Shown in pieces: positions 21,601-26,022 of a DNA stretch of 26,022 nucleotides. Each line of letters starts with the position of its first letter. The stretch's first letter is position 1. This DNA is from Ectocarpus siliculosus (lineage: Eukaryota; Sar; Phaeophyceae; Ectocarpales; Ectocarpaceae), in contig FN649741.1 of NCBI GenBank assembly GCA_000310025.1, positions 7,483,368 through 7,509,389 on the forward strand. The letters are read 5' to 3'. The notes under the pieces are model-generated. The model made no database searches and was not told the DNA's origin. It saw only the letters and a list, made by a program, of their open reading frames with translations. Both the position numbers and the translations under genes were made by a program.

Positions 21601-24600
21601 CAACACCACCTACGGCTGTGCGGACTGAACGTCTGTTTCCAATCTCACGCGATATTCGCTGTGATGTATCAACCAATCTCCTACAATGGGAGGGGCAACT
21701 ACGACACACAGCTCCATATCGCATCCTGTATCCCCTAACGACTACCTCATGGCTACCACGCGAGCTTCTTCTTTACCTCTCGACGCCCCTTCCCCCCTCG
21801 GCACCCATGCTGTCAATCCCATCCGGCGCTGGAAACAACCGAACACGTCGAATCCGGGTGCAGTACCGGCCCCGAATCTCGATCGAGAAGCGAGGGCCGT
21901 AGACCAAGCTTGTCCGGAGGTCCGCCCCCTTGGGCCCCGGCTAAGGAAGAGGGCGCGGTGGGTGACAGTGGTAGCACTACTACCTCCACTCATGACGTAG
22001 GGCGACGGCCGAGCCTTAGCGGCGGCATGCCGCGATGGGCACCGGCGCCGACAGCAGTAGCAGCTGAGGCAGAAACCACCGAGCAGAAGGAAGGGTCAGA
22101 GGAAGCTGCGAAAGAGAAGGGGGAGCCTGCAACATCAGGGGTAAGGGTTAGTGACTGGCTTGCCGCCGCCGCAACAACTGGTACGGCCTCTGGAGAGGTG
22201 AGAGGGGAGGGTGTGCGGGGAAGGTGTGCGGGGTAAGTTTATTTTTGCCAAAACCTTCGTTGCCTTGCTCGATTCGCTGCCAAAGGGCGAGGCCTTTGGG
22301 ATAGTGCGAGAGCTTGTTGGTGTTTCTCTCCTCCGTCCGTACATACCATACCTCAGGACGTTTCTTTTGCCGCGGATGACCTTGTGTGTCTCGATAAGCA
22401 ACACTGACAAAGTAAGCGCGGTTGTGTACCTTTCATCTGTTGCCGGCAAGCGAACGTCCATTGAACGTACCTCCTCTTCGCCCCGTCCAAACCACACGCC
22501 TCGAAGCGCCCCATACTGACATCTATTTTCGCGTGTGCTTCCGCGGCAGGAATCCACCAACGCCCTAGGTGAAGAAAGAGACCAGCAAGATGGAGAAGCT
22601 AGCGGTGGCAGCGATGGACTAAGCTGGCTCACGCAAGCCGCCGACAGCCACAAGCCGTCTGCTGCAGCATCGGGCATCCCGTCTACTGCCGGGGTGGATT
22701 CGAGCGAGGGTGATGCAGGGGCGGACTGGTTGGCCGTAGCGAAATCGAGCGGGCAGGCTAAGCGCTCTCCCGCCGTGAAGAGACCCTCCGTTGGAGCTGC
22801 AGCTCCCGGTGGATGGATGTCTTCGGGCAAGCTAGGTTTACCGGCGGGAGACGGCAGTGACGACGACCAGGCCGGCAAGACCAGCGGCAGCGGCGGTGTG
22901 GCCAAGGCCAAGAAAAAGAAGAAGGCTAGAGGTTCCGTGTCGGGTACAGGCGGGCCTGGAGGGTGGCTGAGCGCTGGCGCACTCGGTGTTTCGGCAAAGG
23001 ACGAGAGCGACGAGGAGGAGGGTAGCGGCGGCGACAACGACCGACGAGGTGCCGCCGTTACCATCGAAACTCAGACCGACGATGACATCGAAGCAGCCAC
23101 CAGGGGAGCAGCAGAAAGGGGGAGCACCCGTAAGCTCCCACCCTGGGCCAAGCCCTATGTTCCTCCAGATCCGATTCCAGAAGTCGTGCCAGATACTGCC
23201 GCCGAGCTGACAATCGAGAAGCAGGTGATTCACCTGACGTTTTATAATAATATTTGAGGTATTTGCGTTCGACAAGAGACTGGTCCAAAACTACGCGGTA
23301 GCACGGGCCCAAAGGTGTGTTGTCTGGGCGTGATCAAAACAAAACCTGGTGATGACCACGCTGTGGCGCACTCGACAAAATCCGCCTGCACAATACGAAC
23401 CTCTGTGAGTGCGCCACGGCTACACATACGCTGCGTGTCAGAACACGAAGTAGCACGCAGAGCATCGTATCTCTGACGCCCAGGTCTACTTGCCGCTTTT
23501 TGTTTTCTCCCGCTTCCCGTGCCCAACATCGATACTGAATAAATGCAATAGGAGCTCGAGCCGGCGGGGTCGGGAGGGGTACCCTCTTGGCTTGCTGCCG
23601 TGGCTGGTGCACCTGCTGATGAGGTGAGCTACGGATCGGTTGCCACGCCAACTTTCGTACCGTATAGTCAGTCGTCTTGCAATCAAGGTCGATATCAGTG
23701 GTTCCATTCCGTATAAATACGTGCGAACTGGTTACCTGTGCAGAGTGCCCACCAAGTTGTGTGTTGAAATGGAATCTTTTCTCAACCTTTCACTGAAGCG
23801 TTGGGCAAACCGTGGCATCACACGACTCCATTCACGTCTTTGAATGTTTTCTTCCCCACCCTGTTGCGGGTTACGTGTGATGCTCCCCGTGCAGAAACAC
23901 TCCGACGCATTAGGTCAGGAAAGAGCGCTAGAGGCCGACGAGGGTGGGGTTGGGCAGGCGAGCGGCGGTAACGACGGACTCGGCTGGCTCACAGAAGCTG
24001 CCAGCAAGGATACAGCGGCCGCCACGCCGGCTTCCACATCAGTGCCGGACTGGTTGGGTGATGCCACGTCGAGAGGCATGACTAAGCACAACAAGAGCTC
24101 TACGGCCGCGAAGAGAGCCTCCATTAAGAGTGCGGCACCCGGTGGATGGATGTCTTCTGGAAAGCTTGGCGTTTCGACGGGAGACGACGGCAGCGACGAA
24201 GACCAGGCCGGCAAGACCGATCGCGGTAGTGCTAAGCCTCGGAAGAAGAAGAAGCAGCCGAGTAGAGGGTCCGTGTCGGCTGCAGGCGGGCCTGCAGGGT
24301 GGCTCAGCTCAGGGGCACTCGGTGTTCCGGCACAAGACGAGAGCGACGAGGACGGTGGTGATAGCGACGGCGGTCGACCTTTGATGGCGACGACTGAAAC
24401 ACAGACCGAAGAAAACATCGAAGAAGCCACCAAGACAGCGAATGGCCCTAAGCTCCCGCCCTGGGCCAAGCCGTGGACTCCTCCACCTCCGGAACCGGAA
24501 GCCGAGCCAGATACTGACCCCGACCCGCCACCCGAACAGGTGAATATATGCATCCTTGGGTGTTGTAGAATCATGAACAAAGAGAAACCACCAATAATAT

Positions 24601-25969
24601 CCAGTTTTTTTTTGCTTGTCACATTCTCAACTCTGTTGGTGGTGGTGAGTGCCTCCTGCGCTCAACGTGTAGAAACCGCACAGGAACGCATTGACAGTTG
24701 GTATGCAATTACGTTCCGTCGACCCTCGGACAACGTAGAATGAGTTGGTTGGTGTCGGATACCTTTAACTGGTGCGGTATGACGTTTTTTCTTTTTCTCC
24801 CATCATTAGACTCTGTCGTCTGCCCCTCTGGTCCCCATCCTCCACTTCTACTAGCGAGACGACCCAACCGGGGTCACATATGACTGTAACCGGGCGATTC
24901 ACGAGTTTCGGAGCTTGCTCGCGCAGCCCAGTCCATTGGCCGTAAGAATAGTGCTTTAAAGTCCTACGTGTCAGGCGTGAGAGAATGACAGCACTGTTCT
25001 AAACCACCTTTCCTGCTCCCCGTTTCTCCTACATCCCCCATGTCAATCCCTCTTATGCATACAATACCGGTTTGTGTCGCGCCAAAGCAGGAGCATGACA
25101 CCCCAGCTACTCCAGACTGGATCCTCGCGTCTTTGGGCCCGGACGCCGAGGGGGCGGCGGCAGCACCAGCACCAGGCGGCAGCCCCGGCGACTGGCTCGT
25201 CCAGGAAAATCAGGCTGGTGGAGGCCCTACGGGTACAGGTATGTATGCAACGAGTGGATAGCTGTGGATCGGTAGCACCCTGATGGCCATTTCGTTCTCG
25301 ACGTTCGAGAGGAACGACCAAGCGAAGCAGGTCCAGGCAGACGAGGTGCAATATGATGATGGCCACACAACATGCGTAGTGTTCGCTTGAGAGCGCACTA
25401 TCGAACCGGAATATGTAGACTCGGGTGAAAAACTACCAAAATCAGACCAGATCAACGTGAGAGTGCGTCGGAGTTACAGTCTCCGCAGCCGTCACCTTGT
25501 CCTAGCTCTAGTCCCTCCCATATGAACACCTCAGCAACCAACGGCATGCGCTCTCGCGTCTTTCCCCTCATGATCATCTGTACTTAGTGCCCTACGTACG
25601 TTAAGTTAAGCTCTCACCTCAACTCCTCTGTGCGCTCGATATAGGGGGAGGAAGCAACGGTCCAGACTGGCTTCAACAAGCCACCGCAGCCCCCACGGCA
25701 AAGCCTGCGAACCGCTCGCGAGGTGCTGCGACACAGCGACCAGGTGGAGGAAGAAAGGCGGCCACGCAGTCACCCCTTTCGTGGATGACCAGCATGAAGC
25801 GCCGCTCGTCCATGGACCTCAACGATCAAGGCGTGGAGGAGGCTATCGCTCAAGCGAAGGCCAAGACCATCCCAGGGGGCTGGCTGCAGATGGGGGCGCT
25901 GGGAGCACCCGACGCCGTGGAAGAGGCGAACGCGCTTGAGGAAGCCCGGGCCGCTTCATCCCTAACCAG
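14988..25969 (+). CDS. Large modular protein built of duplicated exon cassettes, 3' end beyond window (14 exons, 1,920 codons visible)
   Basis: Exons: E1 14988-15673; E2 15878-16757; E3 17121-17174; E4 17454-18164; E5 18475-18531; E6 18773-19453; E7 19875-20028; E8 20315-20654; E9 21864-22197; E10 22550-23224; E11 23552-23623; E12 23895-24539; E13 25091-25238; E14 25645-25969. All donors are GT and all acceptors AG, and the reading frame holds throughout. Join phases are 2,0,0,0,0,0,1,2,0,0,0,0,1, with phase 2 pending at the edge. The family is not recognised. Composition is Gly/Ser/Ala/Asp/Lys-rich, probably disordered, with short conserved islands around Trp. Five long cassettes (E2, E4, E6, E10, E12) each carry W-L, GGW[ML]SS, Lys-rich, GGW[ML]SSG, TQT and PPWAKP motifs in order. 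No signal peptide or membrane segment is seen. ATG 14988 is the first in-frame ATG, but the frame is open upstream to 14685, so a spliced 5' exon is possible. The E9 acceptor is the weakest. Likely role: a scaffold (inference). Confidence 0.85.
15069..15128 (+). repeat. 18-bp coding minisatellite (GPR repeats)
   Basis: Three perfect tandem copies of GGGCCTAGAGGGCCCAGA followed by a partial copy. In frame, each encodes GPRGPR. It lies in the Gly/Arg/Pro-rich head of the modular protein and is a likely site of length variation. Confidence 0.92.
15878..16757 (+). CDS. Modular gene exon E2: long cassette 1 with fused short modules
   Basis: It joins E1 in phase 2 (GG|G) and ends in phase 0 before GTGATC. 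It carries three W-L modules (GLDWLQSL, TDWLGAA, DDWLAIAKSSGQ), then ARRSVAIPAPGGWMSSGKLG, the acidic STEDGSDEE, an eight-Lys run, GGWLSSGVLG, a long Asp run, TIETQTEED (TQT at 16584-16592) and KLPPWAKPYVPPPKP. The extra W-L modules at the front correspond to material that later in the gene sits on separate small exons. Confidence 0.88.
17121..17174 (+). CDS. Modular gene exon E3: short PDWLAAA cassette
   Basis: 54 nt, phase 0 at both ends, encoding GPEMPDWLAAAAGVPSGQ. Acceptor TGTCAG, donor GTGAGA. It closely matches E5, E11 and the end of E9. Confidence 0.85.
17454..18164 (+). CDS. Modular gene exon E4: long cassette 2
   Basis: 237 codons, phase 0 at both ends. Order: GLSWLTQAA, DDWLNVAKSSGQ, KRKSV, GGWMSSGKLGISTEDDSD, KKKKK, GGWMSSGALGAPAEDES, TIETQTEED (TQT at 17991-17999), KLPPWAKPYVPPPKPE. 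Donor GTACTT. This is the cleanest copy and can serve as the reference module. Confidence 0.9.
18475..18531 (+). CDS. Modular gene exon E5: short PDWLAAV cassette
   Basis: 57 nt, phase 0 at both ends, encoding GSEIPDWLAAVAGTSSSRE. Acceptor CCTAG, donor GTAAGA. Paralogous to E3 and E11. Confidence 0.85.
18773..19453 (+). CDS. Modular gene exon E6: long cassette 3
   Basis: 227 codons, phase 0 at both ends. Order: GLSWLTQAA, NDWLAAAKSTGQ, GGWLSSVKLGVSTEEDSD, KKKKK, RGSVS, GGWLSSGALGVPEEESD, an Asp run, TMETQTEDD (TQT at 19301-19309), KLPPWAKPYVPPPK. The kinase-like site before GGW is lost here (KRKPH instead of KRKSV). The donor GTGATCTA matches that of E2, so the intron start was copied together with the exon. 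Confidence 0.9.
19875..20028 (+). CDS. Modular gene exon E7: PDWILASLG cassette
   Basis: Phase 0 start, phase 1 end. It encodes TPDWILASLGDQDADG and NNWLSQAAEQEPG. Paralogous to E13, where TPDWILASLG is identical and the exit phase is the same. The donor GTACCG is weaker than that of E13. Confidence 0.83.
20315..20654 (+). CDS. Modular gene exon E8: PDWLQQAA ... SSMDL ... GGWLQ cassette (closes super-unit I)
   Basis: Enters in phase 1 (G|AC) and leaves in phase 2. It encodes APDWLQQAA, SPLSWMKQVKRQSSMDLDDQ, PGGWLQIGVLGAPDA and ends LTR. Paralogous to E14 along its whole length. The intron right after it shares GTGAA and the word GGGCGGCCCGGG with the one after E14, which points to recent segmental duplication. 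Confidence 0.88.
20655..21863 (+). other. Large intron between the two super-units of the modular gene
   Basis: 1,209 bp without a cassette I can recognise. The first 100 bp are very G-rich (several runs of 6-8 G). A short frame near 21275-21496 has no motif of the gene. The 3' boundary (CAG at 21861-21863) is chosen because it alone preserves phase 2 and the open frame; its pyrimidine tract is poor. Confidence 0.6.
21864..22197 (+). CDS. Modular gene exon E9: RRPSLSGG repeats plus DWLAAA (opens super-unit II)
   Basis: It encodes two tandem units, GRRPSLSGGPPPWAPA and GRRPSLSGGMPRWAPAP, then a Glu/Lys-rich stretch and VSDWLAAAATTGTASGE. The first half parallels the tail of E1; the end parallels the short cassettes E3 and E5, so this exon looks like a fusion of both. 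Phase 2 start, phase 0 end before GTGAGA. The start is less certain than the end. Confidence 0.75.
22550..23224 (+). CDS. Modular gene exon E10: long cassette 4
   Basis: 225 codons, phase 0 at both ends. Order: GLSWLTQAA, ADWLAVAKSSGQ, KRPSV, GGWMSSGKLGLPAGDGSD, KKKKK, RGSVS, GGWLSAGALGVSAKDESDEEE, TIETQTDDD (TQT at 23069-23077), KLPPWAKPYVPPDP. Donor GTGATT, similar to those of E2 and E6. Confidence 0.9.
23552..23623 (+). CDS. Modular gene exon E11: short PSWLAAV cassette
   Basis: 72 nt, phase 0 at both ends. It encodes GGVPSWLAAVAGAPADE after a short variable head. Acceptor AATAG, donor GTGAGC. Same place in super-unit II as E3 and E5 in super-unit I. Confidence 0.83.
23895..24539 (+). CDS. 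Modular gene exon E12: long cassette 5
   Basis: 215 codons, phase 0 at both ends. Order: GLGWLTEAA, PDWLGDATS, KRASI, GGWMSSGKLGVSTGDDGSDED, RKKKK, RGSVS, GGWLSSGALGVPAQDESDED, TTETQTEEN (TQT at 24399-24407), KLPPWAKPWTPPPPEPE. Most diverged at the end: PYV of the other copies is PWT. It runs into GTGAAT. Confidence 0.9.
25091..25238 (+). CDS. Modular gene exon E13: PDWILASLG cassette
   Basis: Phase 0 start, phase 1 end. It encodes TPDWILASLGPDAEG and GDWLVQENQAGG. Donor GTATGT chosen at 25239; an alternative GTACAG six bases earlier keeps the same phase. Paralogous to E7. Confidence 0.83.
25645..25969 (+). CDS. Modular gene exon E14: PDWLQQA ... SSMDL ... GGWLQ cassette, last visible exon
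   Basis: Enters in phase 1 (G|GG) and leaves in phase 2 before GTGAAT. It encodes GPDWLQQAT, SPLSWMTSMKRRSSMDLNDQ, GGWLQMGALGAPDA and ends LTR. Paralogous to E8 throughout. The open phase 2 means that the coding sequence continues past the window. Confidence 0.86.
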
Positions 25970-26003
25970 GTGAATGGGGCGGCCCGGGCACGGGGGGGAG
26001 GGA

Positions 26004-26022
26004 GGGGGGGGGGGGGGGGGGG
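26004..26022. repeat. G19 homopolymer at right edge
   Basis: Nineteen G residues end the window, inside the intron after E14 and in the same G-rich setting that follows E8. Probably a sequencing or assembly stop. Confidence 0.9.

Noticed and set aside
22135-23064. 309-codon minus-strand frame
   Set aside because: Antisense shadow of E9/E10. The plus frame has phase-consistent splice sites and conserved motifs; the minus frame only mirrors codon bias.
23915-24622. 235-codon minus-strand frame
   Set aside because: Antisense shadow of E12, with the low-complexity Ser/Pro composition expected from reversing Gly/Ala/Asp-rich codons.

Overview
The window is nuclear DNA from an intron-rich eukaryote. 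Every convincing gene is split by spliceosomal introns, in-frame exon joins can be followed across 200-2700 bp introns, and there is no bacterial-style gene packing. The low-complexity Gly/Ser/Asp/Lys-rich coding style, (CAA/CAG)n microsatellites and long G homopolymers suggest a stramenopile such as a brown alga of the Ectocarpus type. That placement is inference, not demonstrated.

Layout. (1) 1-2128: a G17 homopolymer and about 2.1 kb with no gene I can defend. (2) 2129-5993 (+): a complete four-exon gene for a small secreted/ER FKBP-type prolyl isomerase (FKBP2/FKBP13 type, 143 aa), with one GC-AG intron and a degenerate repeat copy in intron 1. (3) 5994-8061: the space between two convergent genes, with only weak ORFs and a microsatellite. 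(4) 8062-13343 (-): a complete six-exon aspartylglucosaminidase gene (AGA, 413 aa), with a 43-nt micro-exon. Its 2.7 kb first intron carries a longer, inverted copy of the repeat found in the FKBP2 intron. (5) 13344-14794: a divergent intergenic region, possibly with a 5' exon of the next gene. (6) 14988-25969 (+), running off the right edge: a large, unrecognised modular gene of which 14 exons (1,920 codons) are visible. (7) The window ends in a G19 run inside the following intron.

The modular gene is the most interesting object. It is built from exon cassettes duplicated at two levels. A long cassette (five full copies plus a degenerate one in exon 1) carries, in order, a W-L motif, a basophilic-kinase-like site, GGWMSSGKLG, an acidic stretch, a Lys-rich stretch, GGWLSSGALG, a second acidic stretch, a TQT motif of the dynein light chain LC8 type and a PPWAKPY motif. 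Short PDWLAAA cassettes sit between the long ones, and a whole multi-exon super-unit bounded by phase-2 introns has itself been duplicated. I do not recognise the family. The five conserved TQT[E/D] sites suggest a multivalent LC8-binding scaffold.

FKBP2 (ER folding) and AGA (lysosomal/vacuolar glycoprotein catabolism) are ordinary secretory-pathway genes. I see no evidence that they work together with the modular gene.
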